A stretch of 64,000 nt of DNA from Fasciola hepatica (Eukaryota > Platyhelminthes > Trematoda > Plagiorchiida > Fasciolidae): assembly GCA_948099385.1 (NCBI GenBank), contig CANUEZ040000031.1, positions 4,457,001-4,521,000 on the forward strand, in the 5' to 3' direction. Of this stretch, positions 1 to 12,649 are shown one piece after another; the stretch's first letter is position 1; the number at the start of each line of letters is the position of its first letter. Under the pieces are notes generated by a model that made no database searches, was not told where the DNA came from, and was given only the letters and a program-made list of their open reading frames with translations. A program made the position numbers and the translations under genes.

Positions 1-1437
1 GAATTTATTATATTATTAAGTAGCCATTTATGCTGAGAAAATGTGTGTAGCACATGTGCGTAGGCATTTTTCATGTGTTATAGCAATGTTATCATCACTG
101 ACATAACATGGCTAGGGCTGCTGGGACGGATAAATCGCCAAGTTGAGCTTTTCATATGTACAACCTTAACAGATGTACTCTCTCATCGCTTTAGCACTTT
201 GCCCAAGGTACAGTACTCTTCTTCCAGCGTGTCAGTCGTACATATTTCGCGTGCCCTGTGGGACATGATCCGGTCAAGGCCGAGAAGAGAGACAACTGCG
301 TAACAGAATGGTTGAACACATTCCTCTTTTGGCTACATTGAACACTGAGCGGACAGACGCAATCGGTGACGTCACCGAGCGCATGCAGAACACTTGAGTC
401 ACTGATTACGCAACACGAGTGGGAGACAAAGCCCTGTGTCAACCTGAGCACGGCGTTTACCGTCACTTATGTCACAAACAATCAATGACAACTAAGATAC
501 TCGGCGGTACTAACCACTAATCATCAATACCCCTAACTGTGCAAACAGTGAGAATGGATACCTACTAGCCTTGCCTTGGTCACGCATTTTTATTTGCGAC
601 CACTTTTGTGTGTATGCACGACCTTTGCCTTAGGTCTAATGAGAACGTTTGAATTTGGATCTATAAATAATCACCTTGACTGCATTATGCACTAGTGAAG
701 ATGCAGCGAAATTGTTCGGAATACATCGGGTAATCCAATGCTATTGACTTCTGTGTTCAAATTTGTGTCCGGAAGGTTGTTTTCAATTTCTGAAAGTATC
801 GTATTTATTCTTATTTCATTTCTCCGTATATGTATCCTCATTTTGTAGAATGTAAATTAGATCAGGAGGTTCAGCTGTCTGCACCAAGGCCATGCTAATT
901 CCTTTCGGTTATTAAGGGGCAAATTTCTTAGCCACGAATTCACAAGTTCACCAACCTCAAGACATTTTGATGTGTTTACAATCAATGATTCGCTATTTTT
1001 GCACTGTTTCCACTAAAATAATTGCGCCAAATATGTCGTCTAAAATTGAACCTGGATCTTCTCGGTCGTTTCTTCACATCTCCAAAACCAAATCTTCCCA
1101 CTAATTTGATCTCGCCGAATAATCGGTTATGGTTACTCCTGCACCTTTAGTGTTCACGTATTGTACTGAAGGTCCAGTGCAGTGCCGAAGGGCTGTCCCG
1201 TTCTTTCACCGCAGTACCTAATGCTGTCTCTTGTACTTTGTATCTTTCCGTTTAGATCCTGGTCGATGGCCTTGCTGATCTTGCTGCTTCACAAGTCGTA
1301 GTACTTCCTGGTGCTGTCCGATTCCTGTGCATACACTTCACCCAATCCATCATCAAAGCCGCCCGGTTGATAATTGTTATAGAGCAGATAACGTCAGATC
1401 CAGAAACCATTATTTGAAGAGTAGTTGCGTTATGAGG

Positions 1438-1438
<1 letters not shown>
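1..1438. other. No recognisable gene
   Basis: Only short unrelated open frames are present, and none resembles a known family. No transposon, RNA gene or extended repeat is visible. Confidence 0.5.

Positions 1439-1490
<52 letters not shown>
1439..1490. repeat. (CA)n microsatellite
   Basis: About 25 uninterrupted CA units, ending CATACACA. The poly-His/Thr frame running through it is a by-product of the repeat. Confidence 0.97.
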
Positions 1491-1491
<1 letters not shown>

Positions 1492-4300
1492 AAAAGAAGT
1501 AGAATCAATCGCAAAGTAAATCAACACTGCTCCCACGGTAAAATAAAAATGAATTTCGATAAATCATGGTTCTGCTCCCTAGTACTGAAGTTGGACGTGA
1601 TAATCAAAATGATAGCGATGCTTCCCAATCAGTTATTTTATTATCTAATCCATCAATATCTAAAATGAAGATGGAGCATAACCGGCTCTTTATCTAGTAA
1701 GCCCGAAACCTATTATCAAATTGCAACTATCAAAGGGGTGAACACATCCGTAACTTTGTAGAAAGCAGACCCTCACACTTCTTGGATATTTGGGCGCATG
1801 AATGGGCAGAACAGAAGAATCATTATATCATTCTATGGCTGAATATTTTCTACGTCAACTTGGATTCCATTTCTCTGTCAACAACCCCACATACTCCATG
1901 GTAACTTAGTCAATTCTCTTACGCTAACCGAAAATCCGGTCATGGTGTAACAAATGCAGTCAGAGCACTGTTCAGTGCACGAACCCCGAAGTCATCTTCT
2001 GGTGGCGGGTGCGCGTGTATAAACACATTGCCATGCCAGAGTGGTTTGTTCGGGCATCGAACCATCAGTCCATGCGGCCACATGATATGGATTCGGACGC
2101 ATTTGTATGCACCCGATCCAAATGAGCACCGGAATTGAGGCAAGTGAACGCACCACAGCGAACCGTAGAGACTAACACGGTGATCCGTTGCCTTAGTTGT
2201 AAAGGAGAAAAAAGTGACGGATGACCGATGTCAAAGCACACAAACATTACCGAAACAGACAAACAAACGACACGCACAGTTGTAGCCGTCTGAGGTCAAA
2301 CGGACTGCGTTACGACAGATTGTTTGTTTGTGAGTCCAGTGTAAACTGCAAGTGGATTGAAGACACTTTGTAAGCACGTGTGTGCGACTGAGAGAAAAAA
2401 ATGAGATGCAATCGCATAAACCGATCCTTGAGAAGATGATCACGGAAGCCAAGCACTATGGGTATTTTGGCAAAACCTCCGGTGCACCCCATCTATCATA
2501 TGGGAGTCGATCCATAAATGGGTGACTAGTAGTCAACGTCTAAACCCCAAGACAGATGAGCAAAATGTCACTGTTTACGTGAATCCAACCGTTGAGAACC
2601 AGTCCCGGTAGCCCTTAGTGAAAACCAGTGTGACTGATAATCATGAATCGCGGGTTGAGGATCAAGTTGAGACTTAGTGGATGTGCACTGTTGATGAATC
2701 CCGGTGGTTATGCCGTGACATGTACATTGGCAACAGGCACTGCTGCGAGTGTCGGAGTGTCGGAGCAAAGTCAATCATGCAATCCACCGTGGTCACGCAG
2801 AATGATGCGAAATCTGTGGCTTCTTCGATTGCGAAATAGTTAACTTTATAAATTCACAGACTTGATCGGCCCGATTCGTTTGGAGTGATGTTGGGCTATC
2901 CAATAAAGAAGCTCCAGACGTTCAGTGAAGTGACACTGACCATGATTCCCCAACTGGCTCTTTGTGCACAAAACCTTTTGGCACACAGTATCTGTTTATC
3001 TTTGCACCAACTCAACAGACTTTCATCTGCCGTATGCAAAGCGCTGTAATAGTTTGCCGTTCAGCCTACTTTACCGTTGCGTTTTACTTACTATACCACA
3101 CAAGAACCTCATGCTTGGTGTTCAGATATCATTTGTGTAATTCACTACACAGCCAGTCTCGCAGCTGATCACGAGCACTTATTGGAGATGATAGTTATAA
3201 CAAATGATCATGTACCGCTGGCGAAACTTGAGAACGTTGGAGATCGTATTCTGATGGAATCTGTTATCACCCTTTGTTGGGTTCATCGGTCATTGCGACT
3301 GCGTAATTCGAAAACGATCAAGCCCAGGTGAAGAGGCCACAACGTTAAAAGGAACCGCACTGTCTAAGATCAGTGGAATCGTCGACTACGTTGTGCACAA
3401 GATTATGCGTGAGTTGATGCCCGAAAAATCAAAACACAGGCCTAGACGACCAAGTAAAAACCGCTTAGGCGGGGAGGGGGGATAAAGGAGCTAGGACTGC
3501 GTACCACTCGACAAGAACTGCAATCGCTCGGTCACACTGCGACAAATATTAGAAGTGCAAACGTCTCATTAGCCGTTTAAATTTCTGACTGACACAGGTG
3601 TGAAAAAGCCCCATAGCACTGACATTTTCCTCATTTACAATAAGTGCACTTCGGCTATAAACTTGCTGGTTTTATTCAACTCAGCAGATTCTTAGTCGAT
3701 TCCAGTAAACTGTATTCTGCTTCCTCTGGTAGAGTGTTCCCATTACTTTGTGAAATTTTCTCGGCGCACATTGAATTCCCTAAAAAAAATTCTCCAGATA
3801 TGTGGCCCGGCTATCACTCCAAGACAAGAAAGAGATTTGTTTCTCTTCCGCCAAAATCATCATTATATAATTAAACAATGAACAGTATACTACTCGTGAC
3901 AATACAGTGACATGTCCAATTTAGTTTGTACTGCCCATGCTCCGGTTGTAGCGGTTGTGTCTTAGAAAAGAAGCCCGAAAAATCAAATGACTTTGGTCCA
4001 GTCCTACAAATAACGGCATCAAGTGGATGAGAAAACTACTTGAACATAAGAACGCTACTAGTACCGGCACCTAGGTATGTCCTCCGATTTCTCTAACCGT
4101 TTACTCGGTAAATCTTTTGGGAACCATCTGGGAATCCTAGCATGGCTCTTTCATTAGCTAGGTTATTCGAATTCTTCTTACATCTGATGAACTGTGCACT
4201 CCTAATTATTTTAAAAGCACCACCCAGCTTATCAAACAAAACCAAACAAGTCTATTGGGGAGCATGCCCAACCCATGCCCCATGCATCGTCGCTTGTTGA
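1491..4300. other. No recognisable gene
   Basis: I see no SLC6 exon, retroelement motif or RNA gene on either strand. The TM6-TM12 exons expected downstream of the SLC6-like gene (minus strand) were looked for here and not found. Confidence 0.45.
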
Positions 4301-4385
4301 TCTAGTACGGTGGTGAAACGGTCATCATCGCAAGCCTCAAACCATGAGGTTCCCGGTTCAAGTTCTATCGCCGCTGGTCACTCCG
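4300..4385 (+). repeat. tRNA-like sequence, possible SINE or tRNA pseudogene
   Basis: An A-box-like TAGTACGGTGG (4303-4313) is followed 42 bases after its end by a good B-box GGTTCAAGTTC (4355-4365), as in an internal RNA polymerase III promoter of a tRNA with a long variable arm. The spacer contains a hairpin CCTCA...TGAGG. The acceptor stem does not pair cleanly, so a functional tRNA is unlikely. A tRNA-derived SINE head is the likelier reading. Confidence 0.35.
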
Positions 4386-4827
4386 CCACTAGGAGAACTC
4401 CCGCTGATCGTGACCCATTTCCAAGAGATGATGTACCATTTATGTATAATAAGTAAAATGAGATAAAACACTATTAATATTGATATCATGAGTATTCGTA
4501 GTATTCGTAATCGTCATTATCGTAGTAGCAGTAGTAGTAGTGTGGTGGTGAATGCAAATTACTCATTGTATAAGTAGCTGATTGTTTAAAAACCAATAAC
4601 GAACAACTATGCACCGATAATGGATGTAACTGCGTCACACGGACTGAACGGACTGAAAAGCGCGGGAAACACGTGACTGCACTCTCCAATCGGATTACGA
4701 CTGTCTTCCAGTGAACTGGAAAGTTTTCATGCTAATAAGCATTGTTGTTATAGATTTGCCTACCTCTGAACCAGTGACTTCCAATAAACCGAATATATTT
4801 GCTAGGCATGTCCTGTGGACTGTTTCG

Positions 4828-4901
<74 letters not shown>
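4828..4901. repeat. (GTA)n microsatellite
   Basis: About 24 uninterrupted GTA/TAC triplets. Poly-Val and poly-Tyr frames across it are artefacts of the repeat. Confidence 0.97.
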
Positions 4902-5190
4902 CGTTGTGAGTGTATATACTATTCGGTAAGTAGTTGATTGCTGGAGACGGAACTATGGGCAATTGTGGATCAACGAACACAGCCAAGTTCAGCAGCTTAG
5001 ACGCAATAAGGTTAACGACGCTCTGCAAACCATATGGCTGCTCCTCCGTTGGATGATGACTGTTTTCAAGTGAACAGGACAGCCACTTGGCAAATGAGGA
5101 TGTTTGTAACGTTTGATTTGTTTTGTCAATGTCCGAACACGTTAGTGTCAATAAACACCCTATTCACCCAGGCACGTCTTGTGAATTATA

Positions 5191-5242
5191 ACAGTAGTAG
5201 TAGTAGTAGCAGCAGCAGCATCAAGAGCAGCAGTTGCTTTTG
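5191..5242. repeat. Short (GTA)n(GCA)n trinucleotide tract
   Basis: Imperfect GTA units pass into GCA/GCAGC units. Low-complexity sequence with no coding support. Confidence 0.85.
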
Positions 5243-5500
5243 CTACTGTTGTTGCTTTATCTAATAATATTGGTGATCGGGGATGTCTCCAACAAACCTC
5301 TCTACTATTGTGTTCGGAGACAGTTGTACTGTTCTAACTGTCTTCAAGTAAAAGCCTACATTAGGATTAATTTGTCATTTGTGTTTCGTACGCTTCTTCG
5401 CACTCATCTAAAAACTTACTCGCATTTCTGGGAAAAGAATGTTTGCTGGATCTCTTCGCAAATGATGATGAATAAAAAGAGCAAAATGCCATGAACTTAC

Positions 5501-5689
5501 CCAAATCAGAGGACGCACTTCGAACTGATCTCGGGCAGATCGATCGACCGGCACTATGGTGGAAAACGTGGCGTAGAATCGATTTGCATACAGATCCAAC
5601 TGATTGGCTGCATTCGCATAATTCACACCGACCGCGATCACTGTGATCGTCAGGAGAATTGTGGCCATCGGAGCCAGACCGTAGAGAAT
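5501..5689 (-). CDS. SLC6-like transporter, exon with TM5 and extracellular loop 3
   Basis: This 189-nt exon (63 codons, phase 0 at both ends) lies between a CATGCAG acceptor and a GTAAGT donor. It encodes a TM5-like helix ILYGLAPMATILLTITVIAV, then GVNYANAANQLDLYANRF, then a loop ending FEVRPLIW. This follows the SLC6 pattern [29 protein letters not shown].P.F...L....VW, with the final Trp at the position that precedes the family DA..Q of TM6. The next exon (TM6 onward) is not found between here and the left edge, so the gene runs off the window or is truncated. No substrate can be assigned from this part. Confidence 0.72.
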
Positions 5690-7898
5690 CTGCATGTGGA
5701 TGTGTGTGTTGTGTGTAAAACAAACAGATCATGAAAGAGACTAACAGCGACTAGAAACATTATTTATTCCAACAGAGAAAAACCCAGAACCATAATATGT
5801 GACGCTTGGAGAAGTCATATCATACCTGATATGATAGGAGAGATCGATCCCCGTGATGGATCAGCGGGATAAAGTATGCTTCATCTAAAACTTTACCTCA
5901 AATGTTACCTTTTTATACGCAAAATATGTTTTCTGAACTCTCATGCGTTCTAAACAAAATACTTGTGGACCGATGTCCCACTGGTGTTTGAAAACCGCCA
6001 AGTGTGCTATGCAGCTGTGTTTGCTAAGAATAAGCAGCAGCGTACGTTCAAAAAATTGTTTTTTGGTGATTCCTAAACGGTACGTTGAGAACTAAAGCCT
6101 AGCGCAATCAGTGTTTCATCGCAAAGCTGATCTTGAATGCGCTATTTGAGTTGCACGATGAATGGTTCACCCGCCACTGGCTTGGGATTTCAGTATGCCA
6201 CGGTGCCATAAAGTTTCATTTATATACCATTTCTGGTTGTAAAACTGACACATGACCAAATACCTGAGAAGCTCGGTTAACTGGGTTAGTTTATTGAGAA
6301 GAGATATTTTCCATGCTAGGATTTGTTGAGTAGTATCAACACGTGTACTTTTCTAACTTAATGACGTACGAAGCGTAGGAGGGGACAGGCTCTGTCCCCG
6401 CAGAGAAAAAGCTCAAGCTCCGCATTGATCCAATGCAATCAAAAAGTAGTCATCAATGAAGTTACCAACACACACTGCAGTTCCTCATACACAGTAACAT
6501 GGTACGTCAGTCTAACCGTATTGATCTGAATAAGTGTCGCTGGTACGCGGCGCTCTATTGATCTCTTTGGTTTATATTCCAAGCGTATGATTTCCTTGAA
6601 CGCTAGCTGATGAACGTGATACGTTATGCTATTGCAAACGTACTTAACGATAGCAACCGTACGCATCGTAGGAAAACGGTATCCTTATCTGGATACGATT
6701 TCACTTTAGGTGACAATCATTTGGCGTTTATGCTAGAAACATGACTCGAAACGAGTGGTGTCAAACAATACCATACGCGGTAATTAAAAACAAGCTCTAT
6801 TTAGTGAGCATTATGTGGAGTGTATTGAGGGAGATTTGAAAAAAGATTATAGCTTGTGTGAATACAGAAAATTTCCCAGTGCTATTCCAAATAGAGTTTT
6901 CTCTGCACTCAGATCACTCCCGTCTTACTGTAAAATGTGGACATCCTACGCATGGAACACATTGGGTAAAATACTAAAAGACCCCAAGGAAACCAGTCTA
7001 TCCTACCCCATATCTTCATCAAATCAGATTCTCGTAGTGAGTCGTTAGACTATAATCCGTTAATCAGGGAATAACTTTGCGGCGGTCACACGCTAATGCT
7101 GTGCTCTAACGCATGAGAGAGTAGTGGAAGGTTCATATTTCATGGCCGCGAAAACCTACTGAACGACGGGGAGAACCATCAGCAATGTCCCAGTGGTATG
7201 AAGTAGTGGAACATCGAGCAAGACCACCAGTAAGTCAGGTACAGTGAAGAACGTAAGGTTATGAGCCGGCATATTGTCGGTAGACGGCCTAGTTTCGTTA
7301 GCAGACAGTGCGTCATCGTCTGTCCCATCCAATCAGCCGCCAGCAGTCACTCTTACTGGACTAAACGCGATCAGCCAACCAGCGGAACGAACTCAACCAG
7401 TAAACTGCCAACAATTATTTGAACGGACCAGAACGAAATCAGCCAATCTGGTTTGTAACTTAAAGTGCCCATCAGAAGATCCGGTCACGAAAATGTTTCG
7501 GACCCGTGTGATTCGTACAACGCTCTGGACTGCGGTCACCTGGCATCCTAGTTAAACTATATGTTTGTGTCAATAAAACGAGATGGGTCGGAGGCAGAGA
7601 AGTCTTCTCACCAGAGCTACTGGGGCGGAACAAAACAACGAGTAAAGCGATAGCGGATTACTGTCTCGCACCACGATTCGAAGCCTCAGAATTGATAGTC
7701 AGACATACGAACTCAGATAGTGTCTAAAAAGAAATGACAACAAAGGCTTGGCTTTAGAAAATGTAAAACTATTTCTCAAATCGATCTCCGCATTATCGAA
7801 GAAGAATGATTTTCGAAGCGCTTACATAGTGATATTTTATTCTAGAACAAATAGAACTGGCCCATTTCGGAGTAGATCAAAGCAATGATGATACTCAC
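5690..7898 (-). other. Intron of the SLC6-like gene
   Basis: The sequence between the TM4 and TM5 exons begins GTGAGT and ends CATGCAG on the minus strand. I see no further exon, recognisable repeat or RNA gene in it. A plus-strand open frame at 7274-7555 has no family resemblance that I recognise. Confidence 0.6.
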
Positions 7899-8049
7899 CA
7901 ATCCGAAGCTCCGATGGCCCGAAATGGCAATCACGAATACCAGAAACCATGCAATTAAGTAAGATGGAATAACACAAGCGCTGGTCAGGAACCAAGAAGG
8001 AAATCCGTAAAGTGGTAAAATCCCGTCTGAGCGCTCCAGCACATAGTTT
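7899..8049 (-). CDS. SLC6-like transporter, exon with TM4
   Basis: This 151-nt exon is bounded by a GATAG acceptor and a GTGAGT donor. It encodes NYVLERSDGILPLYG, then a hydrophobic helix SWFLTSACVIPSYLIAWFLV, then AISGHRSFGL. It aligns well with the SLC6 stretch from YVL.lS.GI through TM4 (LCLLLAWIIVF) to the KGVKSSGKV loop, including the AW..V pair in TM4 and the SxGx turn before TM5. The phase joins exactly to the mini-exon upstream (split Thr codon), and the exon ends in phase 0, matching the next exon. Together with the TM5 exon this is the best evidence for the family. Confidence 0.75.
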
Positions 8050-10631
8050 CTATCAATCAAAAAGAGTGTTTTTACAAGAATAAATTTGCTGAAAGCATCT
8101 ATGGGGCAACGCACACTTAGATGTGTTAACATCAGCTTAACGCAGTAAATAAGTGACGAAAAACGCTCAAACGGAAAGCTATATTTATTGGTTCATCATC
8201 GTAACGTGAGAATTTACTCCCATCGGTCATTGGAGTACTGATGCAGCATGATGTACATTTCCATGAACAACTTAAATCTCCCACCGCTGAACATGATTAA
8301 GTAACCAACATCTAAGTGAGAAGTGGGGTATCGGAATTGTTTAACAAATAACTCATCACTCAACAGCAAATTCTAATTCATAATTGAAAATCAGGCTCCT
8401 AGTAAGGATGAAAAAGTAAGCTCTACTTTGTTTCCATAGTTTTTACTGGTAGGTTCAGTGTTTGTACCACATGATGAACGATTTAACAATCTAATCGATA
8501 CTCATTGGTTGTTTCGAAGATCTTTCCACAGGAGCTTCAATTTAAAGAATATCTACCATAAGAGTAGATCGTTATTGTACAGGAGACAAGTGGTTCATGT
8601 TTACCGCCAGTCCTGCATGGCCTACGTATCATGTAGTGTCGTCGTGAAACAAGGATGTGTGGCCCAACTCCGATAACTTGGCGGGAATGTGTAGGATTTC
8701 TGCAGTTGTGTGACCTGATGGGCATGTACCGCTAGTGAGTGCTAGTGTGGTGGAGTACGCATACTACTCATTGAATACGTAGGTCCTTGCTCGAAAACAG
8801 TTGTAGACCACGGAGTGGCAATCAACGTGAATACAACAGACTGATCACAATGGGGTGAAACAAGGCATACAAACCACGTGATTACATCCTCTCACCGAAT
8901 AAGGACCATTTTCAGCTGGACTGGATATCTGTGATGGAAAGGACAATTTTGCTCCGGTTTACTAATTTTGTGATTACATCCTCTCACCGAATAAGGACCA
9001 TTTTCAGCTGGACTGGATATCTGTGATGGAAAGGACAATTTTGCTCCGGTTTACTAATTTTGGGTCTTCTCAAAATACATGGTCTCCAGTAAAGTAATTG
9101 TTTTCTGAGAAGACAGATTGGCGAACAAGCTCGTTTTCAGTGATTCATACTCAGACCATTACATCACAATATATTACGACAAGTTGAAAAATTGGACCAA
9201 TTAGAGAAACAGGAAGTCATAGAGATTGGATAATGACACCAGTAAGTTCAACTTTATAGCAGTTTTCCCAGGTGAGTTCAGCGTTGATTCGATGACGTGA
9301 CAAATCGGCCTATGAAGAAGTAAATTCGCCTGCTACTGAAATCTGCATGGCTTGAGGACAGGGGATAGAGGAATGGCGAACAACCTTTCCATTAAAAGTG
9401 TGTGGGCATGAACAGGAAACAAGAGTGATGCGTCTCATCGTGCCGTGTGTTAGAATAATCGTGACCTAGGTGTTAGTTGATTCACACCAAGACGGCAAAT
9501 TTCTAGGTGTGATGTTGGTGTGTATGAGTGTAAACAAAAGCAATTTGCTACGTCACTCCACTTGTCCAGCAATCAATCTCTGGATTGCTATCTGACTGCT
9601 CACAGCCATTATCGCATACACATATGTACGCACATGTACTACTATTACTACAAGCCGTTCTCCCAATCGACCTACCAGTAGCAACGTTTCCCCAGTTTCA
9701 GAATGTCTTATCTTACTTCCACCTGACTCCACTTCCTAGTCACCCATGTTTCTGTTGTTGAAATATGCCTCTCCGACCTTGAGTACGATCAATTCACTTT
9801 TGTTGTTTGCCAGCCTTGTTTGGTGTTCGGTCCCCATAAGAGTGAATAATCAAGCCGGGTTGGTTGTGTTGATCATGTAGCACGTAATTTCTGTGTCAAA
9901 CTGATTGATCGACTGTTCACTCTGTTCTCAGGCGTATTTTGCATGCGTCAACTGTGCGCACGGGCATGCACCTTTCCAAACTAACTCATTTACGGGTTTA
10001 TTTTAGTTGTACTCTACTTGAGCCACTCGGATGATATCTGTCTACTCATTGGTATAGTCATTTTAGTTTACCCCATGTCTGTCTACTGTTTTTTTGTCTG
10101 CCCTTTGAACGAACCCTGATTCCTCTATGTAGTGTTCGTACGTCCTTACTTCATGTTTATTACTTGGGCATAACTTAGAACCATATCCGGTTGATTTCCG
10201 CCCTCTTACTGCCTAATAAACTGTTCTAACCACTACCATTCTACCATCGGATTTTTGTGTAATGATAGCAGAAGCTCGTGATTCAATAGAATCGTAGGGT
10301 TACACCCAGGGTGTCCCTCCTCACCTAAGAGGGATTGATCAAATCTGAATAATCTAATTGAATTCACCCTAGATACACAATGGTTGCCTTGTTTTCCTCA
10401 AAACCACAACACGAAATTCTCGTCATTTCGCGACCACTAGATGTCCACAGTCTTTCACTTTATCTATTATGCAGTGACATTGACTACATCACCCTTCACG
10501 CAATCTTACGATACGTATGTGACTGTTTTAGTCCACTACGGTCAGTCTCAGTGTGAAGCATATCTATCAAGCCTGTAATACAAAAACAGACGAGTATCTG
10601 AAATACTTATGCATGCGTACTTCATACTTAC
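8050..10631 (-). other. Intron of the SLC6-like gene, containing a 92-bp tandem duplication
   Basis: The intron runs from the GTAAGT donor after the loop-2 mini-exon to the GATAG acceptor of the TM4 exon. The only clear structure inside is the perfect 2 x 92-bp duplication at 8878-9061. The rest shows no coding or RNA signal that I can support. Confidence 0.6.
8878..9061. repeat. Perfect 92-bp tandem duplication
   Basis: Two head-to-tail 92-bp copies (8878-8969 and 8970-9061), each starting GTGATTACATCCTC and ending TTACTAATTTT. I see no mismatch between them. The unit has no coding or repeat-family resemblance that I recognise. Perfect identity in otherwise drifting intronic sequence points to a recent duplication, or to an assembly duplication. 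Confidence 0.95.
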
Positions 10632-10680
10632 GTTAGGAATTTCTCCTCGGCAGTGGGTCCCATGTTTACCAGTTCATAAC
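10632..10680 (-). CDS. SLC6-like transporter, mini-exon in extracellular loop 2
   Basis: This 49-nt exon lies between a CAGAG acceptor and a strong GTAAGT donor. It reads YELVNMGPTAEEKFLT, the last codon being completed by the first base of the next exon. This matches the end of extracellular loop 2 in SLC6 proteins, where a motif like TSPAEEFWERYVL precedes TM4. Reading straight through from the TM3 exon gives the wrong frame and a stop, so a very short intron (29 or 44 nt, ending at 10681) is inferred. The alternative is a frameshifting deletion, which would make the gene a pseudogene. A spliced transcript read would decide between these. Confidence 0.6.
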
Positions 10681-10724
10681 CTCTGAAATTGAATGCAACC
10701 AATTATCACATTCGTACTCAAAAC

Positions 10725-10892
10725 AATATCCCTCGCTCCAACTGTCACGACATGAGCCCCAAATATACAGAGATCCAACGCAGTGTCTTCCATCGCAGTG
10801 GTAATAAGTGAAGAAGATGTAGGCCAACGAATATGTCATCAAGCAGATACCCAGTATTAGTTTGATCAGATTAGAGCAAATAGATGCGATGC
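10725..10892 (-). CDS. SLC6-like transporter, exon with TM3 and start of extracellular loop 2
   Basis: The exon encodes a TM3-like helix (SNLIKLILGICLMTYSLAY) followed by an extracellular segment with the Cys-x-x-x-Trp-x-x-x-x-Cys layout GSCRDSWSEGYC. In SLC6 proteins the second extracellular loop carries two Cys that form a disulfide, separated by a short Trp-containing stretch, so spacing and content agree. The acceptor may be at 10892 or 10898; both are phase-consistent. The intron separating it from the TM1-TM2 exon would be only about 50 nt. The 3' end is uncertain, because GTTTTG (used here) and GTGATA 15 bases later both restore the frame of the next exon when joined at 10680. Confidence 0.6.
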
Positions 10893-10946
10893 CTGCCACT
10901 GCGTGCGTTTGTGTGCATCAGACTAGTATGACATGAATTACGAAAC

Positions 10947-11243
10947 CGAACAAACCATTTGCTATGGGGAAATGTTCATTAAAAATATTCAGCATCCCAG
11001 CACCTTCTGTGGAACCCATACGAAACTGCACGTAGCAAAATGGAGCGGCAAACAGGAGGAAAAACAACGATGAGCATAATATTGTCCAACCGGAACCCAA
11101 ATAACTGTCCAGTACGTATCTGGAAAAACAAACTATCGGCAATAAGCACGGGGCGATTAGCGCGAATTGAACTGGGTTCCAGTACTGCATGCGATTTGAT
11201 AAATAACCACTGTCAGACATTGTGCGCTTGATTAGACAACAAT
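10947..11243 (-). CDS. SLC6-like transporter, exon with TM1-TM2 (partial gene)
   Basis: This is the first recognisable exon of a sodium- and chloride-dependent transporter-like (SLC6) gene that continues leftward to 5501. SLC6 proteins are plasma-membrane symporters for amino acids or neurotransmitters. The exon opens after a TTTCAG acceptor. It encodes a short segment, then a TM1-like helix around QYWNPVQFALIAPC...CFSRYVLDSYLGSGW, then a TM2-like segment FLLFAAPFCYVQFRMGS with the loop GAGMLNIFNEHFP. The Arg of FSRYV sits where TM1 of the family has its conserved Arg (WRFPY). The usual small residues and Asn of the sodium site in TM1, and the FPY after the Arg, are not present, so this is a divergent member. 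The 3' boundary is inferred: a weak GTTTCG donor keeps the phase with the next exon, whereas GTAATT six bases further on does not. The family call rests mainly on the exons downstream. Confidence 0.6.
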
Positions 11244-12383
11244 CTGAAATAGAACAAAGTGTGTGTATTTTCATGTGGATCATCATTAGGAGTTTTAATA
11301 TAATCAAACATCGAGTATTTAAACACGGAAAGTATACTGATTCTTTTGTTAGCTTTCATTATGAGTTTATTTGATAGGTGAACCGCCTGTAGTCATTCTA
11401 AGTAAGATACGGGTATGCTGCGAGGTTTTCAAAACAGCATGAATAAGGTCATGACAACCAACGTTCGGGTTTCCTTTTTCACCCTCGAAATGTCAGTACG
11501 GATTTCTGATTGATGAACTTGGTGATTCGATTTCAAAATTTTCATCGCCAGTCGAGGCGATATCATCGTTGCGCAGGTGGTGTTCCTTGTAATTGTCGGT
11601 ACCTATAGATGTGCCTTCAGATTTGAGTTCGGCCTCTCCGATGGCCTTGAACATCCCAGTTACCAAATATGGAAATCTGGCCTTTCGTGATTATTTATAA
11701 ATTCCGAAACTTGATCTTTATGCGGCTTCTCTTCCATTTAAGAAGTTTGATTCGGAGAAACCTGAGTAATCTTGTTCTATCGTTGCATTCACGTGAAAAA
11801 TTATAGTTCTTGGGCACGAGCCAGTTGAGTTGATTGAGTTTGATCTGTTTCTTGAGTTGGTTATATTTATTGCTATTCAGAAGCCTGTACCTCTGATCCA
11901 GTTCAATGCTCCTATTGATGACGTTTATTCATCCATGCTAAACTTCTAAGAACTTCTTGCGAGTATCTCGTATTTACCTGGTCCAGAGTATGATCTCCAT
12001 CGCAATTGAATGTGTGTCCTTCCTGATTTTCGTGGACCCATATTAACGAGAGTACCCAGGCTTCAAGGACATACAACCCGTTCTCCCTAATATATGTGGT
12101 GGTGGGTGGTCTCTACAACCATGTCAATTACAAAGTTAAAGATAAAAGAGGGAGGGAACGACCCTAACGTACTCCACTTTTGGGGTAAATTCAGATGGCC
12201 GATCTTCGTATTCCCGATATCGGTTTCGGTTATGACTACAAGGGGACCTTACGGTAGAAAAGAATTCCTCCAGCGCACCCTTCAACAAGAGGCAATACCA
12301 GAGATCTATGCGGTCCACCGAGTGAAACAGTGCTTTCAGATAAGGAAGATCAAGAAGAACAGAGATGGTGGTTCTATAGAAGT

Positions 12384-12467
<84 letters not shown>

Positions 12468-12649
12468 GCTTACGACCAAGCACGGTGCCATAGAAGCAAC
12501 CGTTGCCAAAATAGGGGAAGGGAGTGCAATACAGTAAAATAGACAACTAGTGACAGGAAAAGAAATGCTGATTTTTTTGCTTTTCACCGCACACTTTTTG
12601 GTGTTTTTTGTCATTTTCTTTGTCCGAATGACATTTTGCGACTACGAAG
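11244..12649. other. Upstream of the SLC6-like exons; contains a (TA)n tract
   Basis: No first exon of the SLC6-like gene could be recognised here. A (TA)n microsatellite occupies 12386-12464. The remainder shows no supported feature. Confidence 0.45.
12386..12464. repeat. (TA)n microsatellite
   Basis: About 40 uninterrupted TA units. Frames reading poly-Tyr/Ile through it are artefacts. Confidence 0.98.

Noticed and set aside
4732..5151. Long frames with poly-Tyr or poly-Val across 4828-4901
   Set aside because: Created by the (GTA)n microsatellite; flanking residues show no domain.
12094..12614. Open frames of 70-147 residues on both strands through the (TA)n tract
   Set aside because: All are artefacts of the dinucleotide repeat and occur in four frames at once.
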